Below are positions 9,972-20,076 of a stretch of DNA of 64,000 nucleotides, piece by piece. Position numbers and translations under genes: made by a program. The notes beneath the pieces were generated by a model. That model had not been told where the DNA came from. It did not search any database and saw nothing but the letters and a program-made list of their open reading frames with translations. Source of the stretch: Pseudomonas sp. 8AS (lineage in GTDB: Bacteria; Pseudomonadota; Gammaproteobacteria; Pseudomonadales; Pseudomonadaceae); assembly GCF_902506505.1 (NCBI RefSeq), contig NZ_LR733406.1:3490904-3554903 (forward strand). Direction: 5' to 3'. How positions within the stretch are numbered: the stretch's first letter is position 1; each line of letters opens with the position of its first letter.

Positions 9972-10097
9972 TTAACTGTGGCGCGGGTCACGCGGCGCCG
10001 GCTGGCGGCGTACCGGGATCGGCTGCAGGCGTGGGGCCTCGACGAGGCCGAGGGCAATCAGGCACTGACGGATAAGACGGTGCAATTTGGCTTTCAT
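9972..10097 (-). CDS. Small basic protein, 41 residues, PA1414-related appearance
   Basis: A 41-residue ORF starting MKAKLHRLIRQ and containing an ALGLVE-P-LQPIPVR core with a basic, proline-rich tail. The ATG follows GGAGGAA at good spacing, which is strong support for translation. From memory it resembles the PA1414-related small proteins of Pseudomonas, whose P. aeruginosa locus also yields the SicX small RNA; this link was not tested. A TATGCT-like -10 element lies about 55 bases upstream of the ATG. Function is unknown. Confidence 0.55.
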   Translation of the reverse strand: MKAKLHRLIRQCLIALGLVEAPRLQPIPVRRQPAPRDPRHS

Positions 10098-10209
10098 GCG
10101 ACTTCCTCCAGCCCGGGGCAATGCAGTCATGGCCGCTGGCAGCGGCCACTTCTGAGCATAGGTTAGTTCGTGCCGGCCAGCCGCCGGCTGTCGCAGATCA
10201 ATGGTCGCG

Positions 10210-11943
10210 TTACTGGATGGTGTCGGCCACTTCCTTGCGCCGATAGGGGAACACGTCGATCACCTTGCCCGCGCGAATCGCCTCCTGCAGCCCCTGCCAG
10301 TAGGCGGCGTCGAACAGGTCGCCATGCAGCTGGTTGAACAGGCGGCGCTGGCGGATGTCGGCGAACAGGAACGGCGGGAACTCCTCGGGGAACACATCCA
10401 GCGGCGCCACCGAATACCAGGGCTCGGAAGACATCTCGTCCTCCGGATAGCGAGGTGGTGGAATGCGCCGGAAGTTGACTTCGGTCAGGTAGCAGATCTC
10501 GTCGTAGTCGTAAAACACCACGCGCCCATGACGGGTCACGCCGAAGTTCTTCAGCAGCATGTCGCCGGGGAAGATGTTTGCCGCGGCCAGCTGCTTGATC
10601 GCCAGGCCGTAGTCTTCCAGGGCCTCGCGCACCTGGGCCTCGTTGGCGCTTTCCAGGTAGATATTCAGCGGGATCATGCGCCGCTCGGTCCAGCAGTGGC
10701 GGATCAGCACGGTGTCGTCGTTCTCGATCTCGACCGTGGACGGCGCCACTTCCAGCAGCTCGGCCAGGCACTCCGGATCGAACTTGGCCTTGGGGAAGCG
10801 GAAATCGGCGAACTCCTGGGTGTCGGCCATGCGCCCGACCCGGTCGACGCTCTTCACCAGGCGGTACTTCTCGATCACCGTTTTGCGGTCGACGTTCTTC
10901 GAGTGCGAGAAGCGGTCCTTGATGATCTTGAACACCGTGTTGAAGCCCGGCAGGGTGAACACGCTCATGACCATGCCGCGCACGCCGGGAGCCATGATGA
11001 ACTTGTCGTCGGTGCTGGCCAGGTGGTTGATCAGCGCACGGTAGAACTCCGACTTGCCATGTTTGTAGAAGCCGATCGAGGTGTACAGCTCGGCGATGTG
11101 CTTGCCCGGCAGGATGCGCTTGAGGAAGCCGATGAACTCCGCCGGAATCTCCACCCGCACCATGAAGTAGGAGCGGGTGAAGGAGAAGATGATCGAGACT
11201 TCCGCCTCGTCGGTGATCAGGGTGTCGATCTGGATGCCCTGCCCTTCGCGGTGCAGCAGCGGGATCACCAGCGGCCACTGCTCGTCGCGGGTATAGACGC
11301 GCCCGACCAGATAGGCACCCTTGTTGCGGTAGAGGGTCGAGGAGAACAGCTCGATGGTCAGCTCCGGGTCCTTGCACACCCAGTCCGGCAGGTTGTTGCG
11401 CAGCTGGGTTTCCAGGCGCTGGATATCGCGCTCGAGGTTCTCGAAGTCGACGCTGAAGCGGTAATCGCCGAATACCGCCTGCAAGGCCTGCTGCAGGTTG
11501 CCCTGCGGTCGGTAGATGCGGGTTTGCGGCGCGCTGGCCTGGGGCCGCAGGGCCGGCCGCGTGGTGTGGATGAACATGCAGCCATCGCTGATCTGGTCAT
11601 GGCTGAACAGGCCGCAGAAGATCGAGTTGAACCAGGTCTCCGCCAGTTCGTCGTCGTAGCGCTGGTCGATCAGGGTGATGTAGGCGCTTTTCACCAGCGG
11701 CCACAGTTCGACATCCAGCAGGAAGTCGTCGCTGAAGCTGGCCCGCAGGCGCTTGCCCACTTCGCTGACCTTTTCCTCGTAGAGGTTGATGCGCGCCGCC
11801 GAGGCGGCTTGCGCCTCCTGCCACTGGGCCTTCTCGAACCGCGCCCGGGCGCCATTGGTGATCTCACGGAAGTGCTCGCGATAGTCGTCGAAACCGTCGA
11901 GGATCTGACGGGCGATATCGGCGGCCGGTCGTTGCTGCGCCAT
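10210..11943 (-). CDS. aceK: Isocitrate dehydrogenase kinase/phosphatase
   Basis: A 577-residue AceK. This bifunctional enzyme phosphorylates and dephosphorylates isocitrate dehydrogenase and so sets the split between the TCA cycle and the glyoxylate shunt during growth on acetate. The family-specific [17 protein letters not shown] glycine-rich ATP loop and the later [24 protein letters not shown] kinase segment are present, and the length is typical. It is not next to aceA or aceB here, which is usual for pseudomonads. The ATG at 11943 follows a weak AGAGG-type site. Confidence 0.95.
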   Translation of the reverse strand: MAQQRPAADIARQILDGFDDYREHFREITNGARARFEKAQWQEAQAASAARINLYEEKVSEVGKRLRASFSDDFLLDVELWPLVKSAYITLIDQRYDDELAETWFNSIFCGLFSHDQISDGCMFIHTTRPALRPQASAPQTRIYRPQGNLQQALQAVFGDYRFSVDFENLERDIQRLETQLRNNLPDWVCKDPELTIELFSSTLYRNKGAYLVGRVYTRDEQWPLVIPLLHREGQGIQIDTLITDEAEVSIIFSFTRSYFMVRVEIPAEFIGFLKRILPGKHIAELYTSIGFYKHGKSEFYRALINHLASTDDKFIMAPGVRGMVMSVFTLPGFNTVFKIIKDRFSHSKNVDRKTVIEKYRLVKSVDRVGRMADTQEFADFRFPKAKFDPECLAELLEVAPSTVEIENDDTVLIRHCWTERRMIPLNIYLESANEAQVREALEDYGLAIKQLAAANIFPGDMLLKNFGVTRHGRVVFYDYDEICYLTEVNFRRIPPPRYPEDEMSSEPWYSVAPLDVFPEEFPPFLFADIRQRRLFNQLHGDLFDAAYWQGLQEAIRAGKVIDVFPYRRKEVADTIQ

Positions 11944-12060
11944 GGGAGAACCTCTGCTGCGGATGCGGAACCGCGAGCTTAGCCAGAGCAGCGCGCCAGG
12001 GAAAGTCGCAATCGCGCGCCGGCAAGGCAGAAAAGTGCGGGTTGCCAGGAGCTATCCAGC

Positions 12061-12099
12061 AAAAAAAGAAGGCGGCGTCCGGGGAAGGAACGCCGCCTT
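12061..12099 (-). terminator. Rho-independent terminator of the PAP2 gene
   Basis: On the minus strand a 10-bp stem (AAGGCGGCGT and its complement, 12069-12078 with 12090-12099) is followed by seven T residues. It lies directly after the PAP2 gene stop. Confidence 0.9.
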
Positions 12100-12125
12100 A
12101 AAGCACTGATGTAGTGCAGGAGCTA

Positions 12126-12716
12126 TCAGATCAGCAGCAGGTAAACCTGGTAGGCTACCCAGCCCAGCAGCGCGCCGGCGGGCAGGTCGGCCAGGTAATG
12201 CTGCTTGGTGAAGGTGCAGGACAGGGCGATCAGCAACGGAAACAGGAACACCCAGGGCCCCAGCGAGCCCAGCGCCAGCAGCGCCGTCAGGGTGGCCACC
12301 GAGACGTGCATGCTGGGGAAGCAGTTGGACGGCGCATCGAAACGCTGGACGAACAGCAGGAAGCGCTCGGACCAGCTGCTGCCGGTGTTGATGCTGCGCC
12401 AGTGCTCGGGGGTCGACACCGGGAAGGCGCTGAAGCAGACCATCTGCATCACCAGCAGGACGATGTAGGAGAAGGCGATGATGGTGAAGTCGCGCGGGCT
12501 CTCCACCAGCCAGTTGATGTAGAGGATCGCCGGGTAGTAGAGGAAGCTGTAGATCCAGGACCAGGACGGCCAGAACGGCATCTTCTCGTCCAGGCGCGAG
12601 TGGAAGGTGCGCACTTCCACCAGGGTGTAGCGCTGGGTCAGGAAATAGAACTGGTAGACCCCAACGATCATGATCACGCTGAGAATCAGGTTGATGAAGA
12701 AATCGTGACTCTGCAT
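12126..12716 (-). CDS. PAP2-family membrane phosphatase/transferase
   Basis: A 196-residue integral membrane protein with about five or six helices. It carries the type 2 phosphatidic acid phosphatase motifs in the form SNCFPSMHVS (near 130) and KQHYLADLPAG (near 168), the arrangement seen in the AUR1/inositolphosphotransferase-like branch. It probably acts on a lipid phosphate or phospholipid headgroup at the inner membrane; the substrate cannot be predicted. It has its own terminator, so it is a single-gene unit. Confidence 0.8.
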   Translation of the reverse strand: MQSHDFFINLILSVIMIVGVYQFYFLTQRYTLVEVRTFHSRLDEKMPFWPSWSWIYSFLYYPAILYINWLVESPRDFTIIAFSYIVLLVMQMVCFSAFPVSTPEHWRSINTGSSWSERFLLFVQRFDAPSNCFPSMHVSVATLTALLALGSLGPWVFLFPLLIALSCTFTKQHYLADLPAGALLGWVAYQVYLLLI

Positions 12717-12928
12717 CCGCTCAACCCTCGCTCGCCAGAGCGGCGCGGTTCAGTCGGCAAGCCGGGGGACGGTTAATGCAGCGCGCAGGCGAGCGCGAAT
12801 CAGTCGACATGGCATCCATTCCAGAGTCGTTCGTGAGGGCGGCCATTCTACGCGCAGCCGCCGCCCGGCTGTCCGCGCGATCTGCTCAGGCTGTGAAGCA
12901 TCTCTAACAAATCGCCCGGCACGCAGAC

Positions 12929-12954
12929 AAAAAAAGCCCGTCACGAGGACGGGC
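12929..12954 (-). terminator. Rho-independent terminator of dctA
   Basis: GCCCGTC / GACGGGC stem with a five-base loop, followed on the minus strand by seven T residues, about 45 bases after the dctA stop. Confidence 0.9.
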
Positions 12955-12997
12955 CAGGAGAGTACCGCCCTGCCGACAGGGCGGTGAAATCAGGCAG

Positions 12998-14305
12998 TCA
13001 GGCGACCTTCTGCTGACCAAGCAGATCCGGCGCGGCCTGCACGGTCTGCCCGCCAGCGGCCAGTTGCTGCTGCAGCGTGGTCTCGTCGAGCTGCTTGCAC
13101 CACTTGGCAACCACGATGGTGGCCACGCCGTTGCCGATCAGGTTGGTCAGGGCGCGGGCCTCGGACATGAAGCGGTCGATGCCGAGGATCAGCGCCAGGC
13201 CGGCAACCGGCAGGTGGCCCACTGCAGACAGGGTGGCCGCCAGCACGATGAAGCCGCTGCCGGTCACCCCGGCCGCGCCCTTGGAGGCGATCAGCAGCAC
13301 CGCCAGCAGGGTGATCTGGTGGGTGATGTCCATCGGCGTGTCGGTGGCCTGGGCGATGAACACCGCGGCCATGGTCAGGTAGATCGAGGTGCCGTCCAAG
13401 TTGAACGAGTAGCCGGTAGGAATCACCAGGCCGACCACCGACTTGTTCGCGCCGAGCTTCTCCAACTTGTCCAGCATGCGCGGCAGGGCCGACTCCGAGG
13501 ACGAGGTACCGAGCACGATCAGCAGCTCTTCGCGGATGTATTTGATGAACTTGAGGATGCTGAAGCCGTGGGCCTTGGCGATACCGCCGAGGACCAGCAG
13601 AACGAACAGCGCGCAGGTGATATAGAAGCAGATCATCAGCTGGCCCAGCTGCACCAGCGAACCGACGCCGTACTGGCCGATGGTAAAGGCCATGGCGCCG
13701 AAGGCACCGATGGGTGCGACCTTCATGATCATGTTGATGATGCCGAACATCACCTGGGCGATCTGGTCGATGAACTGCAGCACCGGCTTGCCCAGGTCGC
13801 CCATGCGCTGCAGGGCGAAGGCGAAGATCACCGAGAAGAACAGCACCTGGAGGATGTCGCCGCTGGCGAAGGCGCCGACTATGGTGCTGGGAATCACGTT
13901 GAGCAGGAAGGCCACGGTGCTCTGCGACTCGCCGGCGGCGGCGTAGGCGGCGATGCCCTTGGTATCCAGGGTGGACGGATCGACATGCATGCCGACACCC
14001 GGCTGCACCAGGTTGACCACGATCAGGCCGATCAGCAGGGCCACGGTGGAGACGATCTCGAAATACAGCAGCGCGTAGCCGCCGGTCTTGCCCACCGCTT
14101 TCATGTCCTGCATGCCGGCGATACCGCTGACCACGGTGCAGAAGATGATCGGCGCGATGGCCATCTTGATCAGTTTGACGAAGCCATCACCCAGCGGTTT
14201 CAGCGCGACGCCGGTCTCCGGGTAGAAATGTCCGAGGGCGATACCGATGGCGATGGCCACCAGCACCTGGGCGTACAGGCTCTTGTACAGCGGTTTGCGG
14301 GTCAT
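12998..14305 (-). CDS. dctA: C4-dicarboxylate/proton-cation symporter DctA
   Basis: A 435-residue DAACS-family transporter for succinate, fumarate and malate uptake. The re-entrant loop [12 protein letters not shown], the hairpin region [19 protein letters not shown] and the final [18 protein letters not shown] segment are diagnostic of DctA rather than GltP. The start at 14305 ([13 protein letters not shown]) follows GAGAGGAA; the upstream extension to 14407 is not protein-like. A sigma-54 promoter lies about 125 bases upstream, which fits control by a DctB/DctD-type pair encoded elsewhere. Confidence 0.93.
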   Translation of the reverse strand: MTRKPLYKSLYAQVLVAIAIGIALGHFYPETGVALKPLGDGFVKLIKMAIAPIIFCTVVSGIAGMQDMKAVGKTGGYALLYFEIVSTVALLIGLIVVNLVQPGVGMHVDPSTLDTKGIAAYAAAGESQSTVAFLLNVIPSTIVGAFASGDILQVLFFSVIFAFALQRMGDLGKPVLQFIDQIAQVMFGIINMIMKVAPIGAFGAMAFTIGQYGVGSLVQLGQLMICFYITCALFVLLVLGGIAKAHGFSILKFIKYIREELLIVLGTSSSESALPRMLDKLEKLGANKSVVGLVIPTGYSFNLDGTSIYLTMAAVFIAQATDTPMDITHQITLLAVLLIASKGAAGVTGSGFIVLAATLSAVGHLPVAGLALILGIDRFMSEARALTNLIGNGVATIVVAKWCKQLDETTLQQQLAAGGQTVQAAPDLLGQQKVA

Positions 14306-14428
14306 GGCAGTTCCTCTCTTGCTGCGCCTGCCTCGATGTCCGCGAGGCCGCGCAGCCGCATTGAGCGCTAACCCTCCTGCACTGGAGGGATTTGTTGTGG
14401 GCTCCACCGGGGAGCTGCAGCGCTTATC

Positions 14429-14443
14429 GCAAGGCTTGTGCCA
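14429..14443 (-). promoter_or_regulatory. Sigma-54 (-24/-12) promoter of dctA
   Basis: The minus strand reads TGGCAC-AAGCC-TTGC, an exact match to the core sigma-54 consensus with the required five-base spacer. The rest of 14444-14600 upstream is A+T rich, as expected for enhancer and IHF sites, but no DctD site was defined by eye. Confidence 0.8.
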
Positions 14444-14596
14444 GCCGCCTTAATTTATACAAAACCCTTTAATAACAACTACTTAACAAATAACAAGGTC
14501 ACTCAAGAGCGACGCTTTTGGCGGATTCCCGCCAAGTACGCGGCGGGTTTTCCCCACCCTGCCCGGCGCATTGCGCTCGCCATGGCTTTACCTAAC

Positions 14597-14612
14597 ATAT
14601 GAAATTTCATAT
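14597..14612. promoter_or_regulatory. Perfect 16-bp palindrome, probable ArsR operator
   Basis: ATATGAAATTTCATAT is a perfect palindrome 34 bases before the arsR start, and the A+T-rich sequence continues as ATTCGAAAAATC. Position and composition fit autorepression by the ArsR encoded just downstream. Confidence 0.7.
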
Positions 14613-14645
14613 ATTCGAAAAATCAAATGTATGGAGAACGCCAGC

Positions 14646-15002
14646 ATGAGCGAACCCCTGACCCCGACCGACGTCTTCAAATGCCTGGCCGACGACACCC
14701 GCGTGCGCCTGATGCTGCTGATTACCCGTGAAGGCGAGCTGTGCGTCTGCGAGCTGACCTGCGCCCTGGACGAAAGCCAGCCGAAGATCTCCCGCCACCT
14801 GGCCCAGCTGCGCACCTGCGGCCTGCTGGCCGACCGCCGCCAGGGCCAGTGGGTGTACTACAGCCTGCACCCGGAGCTGCCGGAGTGGGTGCCGAACATC
14901 CTGCGCACCGCCCTGGAAGCCAACCGCGACTGGCTCGACCCGCTCGCCCAGCGCCTGGAAAACATGGGCGGTCGCCCCGAGCGCGCCGCTGCCTGCTGCT
15001 AA
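14646..15002 (+). CDS. arsR: ArsR/SmtB-family arsenic-responsive repressor
   Basis: A 118-residue winged-helix repressor. The recognition helix region carries E31-L-C-V-C-E-L, the alpha-3 arsenic-binding motif, with a third cysteine at C39, and two more cysteines end the protein. DNA-binding sequence [15 protein letters not shown] follows. As(III) or Sb(III) binding should release the operator. The ATG at 14646 is preferred over 14631 because GGAG sits nine bases upstream. It heads an arsR-gapdh-arsJ operon. Confidence 0.92.
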   Translation: MSEPLTPTDVFKCLADDTRVRLMLLITREGELCVCELTCALDESQPKISRHLAQLRTCGLLADRRQGQWVYYSLHPELPEWVPNILRTALEANRDWLDPLAQRLENMGGRPERAAACC

Positions 15003-15031
15003 CCCTCACTACATCTTTCAGGAATACTTCC

Positions 15032-16036
<1,005 letters not shown>

Positions 16037-16039
16037 CCC

Positions 16040-16151
16040 GTAGGGTGGGTTAGCCAAAGGCGTAACCCACCACCCGGCCACGAGCTACGCCATAGCGATG
16101 CCTATCGGCATCGACGGTGGGTTACGTCGCTACGCGACTAACCCACCCTAC
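16040..16151. repeat. Nested palindromic intergenic repeat between gapdh and arsJ
   Basis: The outer arms GTAGGGTGGGTTAG (16040-16053) and 16138-16151 are perfect 14-bp complements. An inner pair GTAACCCACC (16062-16071) and GGTGGGTTAC (16116-16125) is also perfect. This is an interspersed repeat of the kind common in pseudomonads, placed inside an operon. Confidence 0.85.
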
Positions 16152-16213
16152 ATTCTGTGGTGCGCGCAGCGCACCCATGACGCCAGCCTGCGCTCCGTTC
16201 ACGGGATAACCTC

Positions 16214-17431
16214 ATGCTCGCCAGCCTCTCGCCCGCCGTGCGCCAATACCTGCTGGTAACCGGCAACTACTGGGCCTTCACCCTCACCGACGGCGCCCTG
16301 CGCATGCTGGTGGTGCTGCATTTCCACAGCCTCGGCTACTCGCCGCTGCAGATCGCCGCGCTGTTCCTGTTCTACGAAATCTTCGGCGTGGTCACCAACC
16401 TGCTCGGTGGCTACCTGGGCGCGCGCCTGGGGCTCAATCGCACCATGAACCTCGGCCTCGGCCTGCAGGTGGCGGCGCTGTTGATGCTCTGCGTACCAGC
16501 CGCCTGGCTCACGGTGCCCTGGGTGATGGGCGCGCAGGCGCTGTCGGGTATCGCCAAGGACCTCAACAAGATGAGCGCCAAGAGCTCGCTCAAGCTGCTG
16601 GTACCCGCCGGCGAGCCAGGCAGGCTGTATAGGTGGGTGGCGATCCTCACCGGCTCGAAGAACGCACTCAAGGGCGTCGGTTTCTTCCTTGGCGGCGCCC
16701 TGCTGGCCCTGCTCGGCTTCACCGGCGCGGTGCTGGCCATGGCCGCCGTGCTGGCGCTGATCTGGCTGGCCAGCCTGGGGTTGCTGCGCAAAGACCTGGG
16801 CAAGGCCAAGGCCAAACCCAAGTTCCGCGAGCTGCTGTCCAAGAGCCGGGCGATCAACATCCTCTCGGCCGCCCGCCTGTTTCTGTTCGGCGCTCGCGAT
16901 GTGTGGTTCGTGGTGGCCCTGCCGGTGTACCTGAGCACGGTGTTCGGCTGGGACTTCTGGCTGGTCGGCGGCTTCCTTGCCTGCTGGGTGATCGGCTACG
17001 GCATGGTCCAGTCCCTGGCCCCGGCCATCACCGGCAAGCGCAGCGGCCAGCTGCCGGACGGCCGCGCTGCCTTCGTCTGGGCCGCGCTGCTGGCCGGCCT
17101 GCCGGCGGCCATCGCCCTCGGCTTGCAGGTCGACGGATCGGCGCAGTGGGTGCTGCTCGGCGGCCTGCTGCTGTGCGGTGTGCTGTTTGCGGTGAACTCC
17201 TCGCTGCACAGCTACCTGATCGTCAGCTACGCCAAGGAAGACGGCGTGTCGCTGGACGTGGGCTTCTACTACATGTCCAACGCCCTCGGCCGCCTGCTCG
17301 GCACCCTGCTCTCCGGCTGGATCTACCAGGCCCATGGCCTGGCAGCCTGCCTGTGGATTTCCTCGGCCTTCGTCCTGCTCGCCGCGCTGATCTCCCTGGG
17401 CCTGCCCAGGCATGCCAGCGCGTCACGCTAG
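16214..17431 (+). CDS. arsJ: ArsJ organoarsenical efflux permease (MFS)
   Basis: A 405-residue major facilitator protein with about 11-12 helices and the ArsJ-type sequence (GNYWAFTLTDGALRMLVVLHFH at the start, LSGIAKDLNKMSAKSSLK in the middle). It exports 1-arseno-3-phosphoglycerate made by the adjacent GAPDH, giving arsenate resistance. The gene is separated from gapdh by about 180 bases of palindromic repeat, which may uncouple expression. It converges on cbpM with only eight bases between the two stops and no terminator hairpin. Confidence 0.92.
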   Translation: MLASLSPAVRQYLLVTGNYWAFTLTDGALRMLVVLHFHSLGYSPLQIAALFLFYEIFGVVTNLLGGYLGARLGLNRTMNLGLGLQVAALLMLCVPAAWLTVPWVMGAQALSGIAKDLNKMSAKSSLKLLVPAGEPGRLYRWVAILTGSKNALKGVGFFLGGALLALLGFTGAVLAMAAVLALIWLASLGLLRKDLGKAKAKPKFRELLSKSRAINILSAARLFLFGARDVWFVVALPVYLSTVFGWDFWLVGGFLACWVIGYGMVQSLAPAITGKRSGQLPDGRAAFVWAALLAGLPAAIALGLQVDGSAQWVLLGGLLLCGVLFAVNSSLHSYLIVSYAKEDGVSLDVGFYYMSNALGRLLGTLLSGWIYQAHGLAACLWISSAFVLLAALISLGLPRHASASR

Positions 17432-17439
17432 CGCGGGGC

Positions 17440-17751
17440 TCAGTCCAGGCCGGCAGCCTTGAGCCGGCCCTTGAGCCGCGCCACTTCCTCGATCAGGTCC
17501 GCCACCAGGGCGGCCAGTTCGGGGTTGGCGTCGAAGTCGCGCTCCAGCGCCACCAGGCGCCGGGCACGGGCCAGTTCGGCGCTGCTGAAGCGCCAGTCGG
17601 CCGGCTGCTGCCGATTCAATGCACCGAGCAGGCCGGCCTCGACCCTCTCGACTATCCACACCGCCTCGACGGCGCAGGCGCGGGCCAGTTCGTCGAGGTC
17701 GAGGGTGACCTCATCCACGACCACGCTGGCGATGATCTCGATCGATGGCAT
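17440..17751 (-). CDS. cbpM: Chaperone modulator CbpM
   Basis: A 103-residue MerR-like helical protein with a C-terminal coiled segment (LVADLIEEVARLKGRLKAAGLD). CbpM binds the J domain of CbpA and blocks its DnaK co-chaperone and DNA-binding activity. It begins three bases after the cbpA stop, so the two are translationally linked. Confidence 0.88.
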   Translation of the reverse strand: MPSIEIIASVVVDEVTLDLDELARACAVEAVWIVERVEAGLLGALNRQQPADWRFSSAELARARRLVALERDFDANPELAALVADLIEEVARLKGRLKAAGLD

Positions 17752-17754
17752 GGC

Positions 17755-18699
17755 TCACACTCCCATGGACTGGCGCGGGTTGAAGGGCAGTTCCCGGGCC
17801 ATCATTTCGTAGAGCTGGCGGGCCTGGTCCGTGTCGGCAGGCGGCAGGACCACCTCCAGCAGCAGGTACAGATCACCCGCCGGCTCGCCGGGAATGCCGC
17901 GGCCCTTGAGGCGCAGCTTGCGACCGCTCTGCGAGTGCGCGGGAATCTTCACCTGCACCTTGCCGGACGGCGTCGGCGCCTCGATGCTCGCCCCCAGCGC
18001 CGCCTCCCAGGGCGTGACCGGCAGGGTCTCGTAGACATCGCGGCCGTCCACCCGGTAGTGCGGGTCCGCCTGGAAGTGCACCTCCAGGTACAGATCGCCG
18101 GCCGGCCCACCGCCGAACCCCGGGCTGCCCTGGCCGGCCAGGCGGATCTGCTGGCCCTCACGGATGCCCTTGGGAATCTGCACGTTGAGGCTGTGCTCCT
18201 GCACGCTCACCCGGCCCTGGGCGTCGGCGCGCGCACCGCGCAGGGTGAGGGTGCGCGTCGCCCCCGCATAGGCATCGCGCAGTTCGATGTGGATCTTGGC
18301 GTGGTGGTCCTCGCCGCGCATCGACTGCGCCCGCCCACGGGCGTGGCGACCACGACCGGCCTGGCCGAACAGGTTGGCGAAGAAGTCGCTGTATTCGCCC
18401 AGGTCGGCCGCGGAGAAATCGCCGCCGGTAAACTCGAAGCCGCTGTCCCAGCCCGGCGGCGGCTGGAACTCCTGGCCGTCCTGGTAACGCCCGCCGAGCT
18501 GGTCGTAGGCGGCGCGCTTTTCCACGTCGCCGAGCACCGCGTAGGCCTCGTTGACCTCCTTCATGCGCACCTCGGCATCGGCCTCCTTGCTCACGTCGGG
18601 GTGATACTTGCGCGCCAGCTTGCGGTAGGACTTCTTGATCGCATCGGCGCCGGCGCCCTTGTCGACGCCGAGAATCTGGTAGTAATCCTTGAATTCCAC
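17755..18699 (-). CDS. cbpA: DnaJ-class co-chaperone / curved DNA-binding protein CbpA
   Basis: A 314-residue class B J protein: J domain with H33-P-D35 at the N-terminus, a Gly/Phe-rich linker (about 75-115), and the two C-terminal substrate-binding domains. No zinc finger is present, which separates it from DnaJ. The GTG at 18699 is chosen because GGGGAG lies eight bases upstream and it gives the canonical (M)[11 protein letters not shown] start; the ATG at 18729 would add ten unlikely residues. It follows the arsenic run on the same strand with a gap of about 105 bases. Confidence 0.9.
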   Translation of the reverse strand: MEFKDYYQILGVDKGAGADAIKKSYRKLARKYHPDVSKEADAEVRMKEVNEAYAVLGDVEKRAAYDQLGGRYQDGQEFQPPPGWDSGFEFTGGDFSAADLGEYSDFFANLFGQAGRGRHARGRAQSMRGEDHHAKIHIELRDAYAGATRTLTLRGARADAQGRVSVQEHSLNVQIPKGIREGQQIRLAGQGSPGFGGGPAGDLYLEVHFQADPHYRVDGRDVYETLPVTPWEAALGASIEAPTPSGKVQVKIPAHSQSGRKLRLKGRGIPGEPAGDLYLLLEVVLPPADTDQARQLYEMMARELPFNPRQSMGV

Positions 18700-18805
18700 G
18701 AATCGGACTCCCCTGCCGCTGGCTTGCACAGCAACCGCTAATGCGCGGCGCCGCTACTGAGTATGGCCGGCCACGGCAGCGCTGCCGGGCCAGCCGACCC
18801 GAGGT

Positions 18806-19042
18806 TCAGCCGGCGCGCAGCAAGTCGGCGACCTCGGCCGCCGTGAGCACCTTGCCCACCGACACCACCTTGTCGTCAATGGCCAGCGCCGGGGTCGACA
18901 TCACCCCGTGGGCGGCGATCTCGGCGAAGTCGGTGACCTTCACCACCTGCGCCGTCAGCCCCAGGTCGTGCAGGGCCTGCTGGGTGTTTTCTGTCAGGCT
19001 GATGCACTTTTTGCAGCCGGAACCAAGAATCTTGATGATCAT
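18806..19042 (-). CDS. Thioredoxin-like small redox protein (CKKC)
   Basis: A 78-residue single-domain thioredoxin-like protein with active site C-K-K-C near residue 12 and the cis-proline region MSTPALAIDDK. Such miniature thioredoxins are often encoded next to ArsP/DUF318-type permeases, and this one lies 18 bases after the permease gene. It probably keeps cysteines of the permease or its substrate reduced; that role is inferred. The ATG at 19042 is favoured over the upstream GTG because of GAGGAG spacing. Confidence 0.85.
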   Translation of the reverse strand: MIIKILGSGCKKCISLTENTQQALHDLGLTAQVVKVTDFAEIAAHGVMSTPALAIDDKVVSVGKVLTAAEVADLLRAG

Positions 19043-19060
19043 GCACACGCTCCTCGCGGG

Positions 19061-20065
19061 TCAGATGAACAGGTAGGCGAAGCGGTTGAACAGCACGCCG
19101 ATCAGCATGATGCCGACCAGCACTATGGTGAAGAAAAGCGCCAGCAGCGGCCCCTTCACCACCTTCTTGAGCATGACCAGCGACGGCAGCGACAAGGCCG
19201 TGACCGCCATCATGAAGGCCAGCGCGGTGCCCAGGCCGACGCCCTTGACCACCAGCGCCTCGGCAATCGGCAAGGTACCGAAGATATCGGCATACATCGG
19301 CACGCCCACCAGGGTGGCCAGCGGCACCGACCACCAGTGCTCCTCGCCGAGCAGCGCCAGCACCAGTTCCTGGGGAATCCAGTTGTGGATCACCGCGCCG
19401 ATGCCCACGCCGATCAGCACATACAGCCAGACGCGGCCGAACACCTCGCGCACCTGCGCCCAGCTGAACTGCAGGCGGTCGCGACGGGTCAGCTGGCTGG
19501 CCGGCAGGTCGAGCACCTTGTTGTGCATGACGAAAGCCTCGACATGACGCTCCATGCGCGCCCGGCCGATCAGGCTGCCGCCGAGCACCGCCAGGACGAT
19601 GCCCACCAGCACGTAGGCCAGGGCGATCGACCAGTTGAAGATGCTCGCCAGCAGGATCACCGAAGCCAGGTCCACCAGCGGCGAGGAAATCAAAAAGGCA
19701 AAGGTCACCCCCAGCGGCAACCCGGAACTGGTGAAGCCGATGAACAGCGGGATCGACGAACAGGAACAGAACGGCGTGACAGTGCCGAGCAGCGCCCCCA
19801 TCAGGTTGGCGCGCACCCCGCGCAGGCCGCCGAGGATGCGCCGCGTACGCTCCGGCGGAAAATAGCTCTGTAGCCAGGAGATGCAGAAGATCAGCAGCCC
19901 GAGCAGGATGAAGATCTTGATCACGTCATAAATGAAGAAATGCACACTGGCACCGAGGCGGCTGGCGGTATCCAGGCCCAGGCCGTGTTCCAGCAGCAGG
20001 CGCACCAGATCGGCCAGCCAGTCCATGCGCAGCAACTGCGCGTTCAGCCAGGCGAAGAATTCCAT
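19061..20065 (-). CDS. ArsP/DUF318-type permease
   Basis: A 334-residue membrane protein with about eight to ten helices. It has the family motif GTVTPFCSCSSIPLFIGF, whose cysteine pair is thought to contact thiol-seeking substrates, and a second conserved GVPMYADIFGTLPIAEAL segment. ArsP members export trivalent organoarsenicals; other DUF318 proteins are uncharacterised. The position between acr3 and a thioredoxin gene supports a role in arsenic handling. Confidence 0.82.
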   Translation of the reverse strand: MEFFAWLNAQLLRMDWLADLVRLLLEHGLGLDTASRLGASVHFFIYDVIKIFILLGLLIFCISWLQSYFPPERTRRILGGLRGVRANLMGALLGTVTPFCSCSSIPLFIGFTSSGLPLGVTFAFLISSPLVDLASVILLASIFNWSIALAYVLVGIVLAVLGGSLIGRARMERHVEAFVMHNKVLDLPASQLTRRDRLQFSWAQVREVFGRVWLYVLIGVGIGAVIHNWIPQELVLALLGEEHWWSVPLATLVGVPMYADIFGTLPIAEALVVKGVGLGTALAFMMAVTALSLPSLVMLKKVVKGPLLALFFTIVLVGIMLIGVLFNRFAYLFI

Positions 20066-20076
20066 GCGGACTCCTT

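Noticed and set aside
10188-10201. TTGAT-N4-GACAG considered as an Anr box
   Set aside because: Only one half site fits and its distance to the -10-like element is about 46 rather than 41.5; noted only as weak support.
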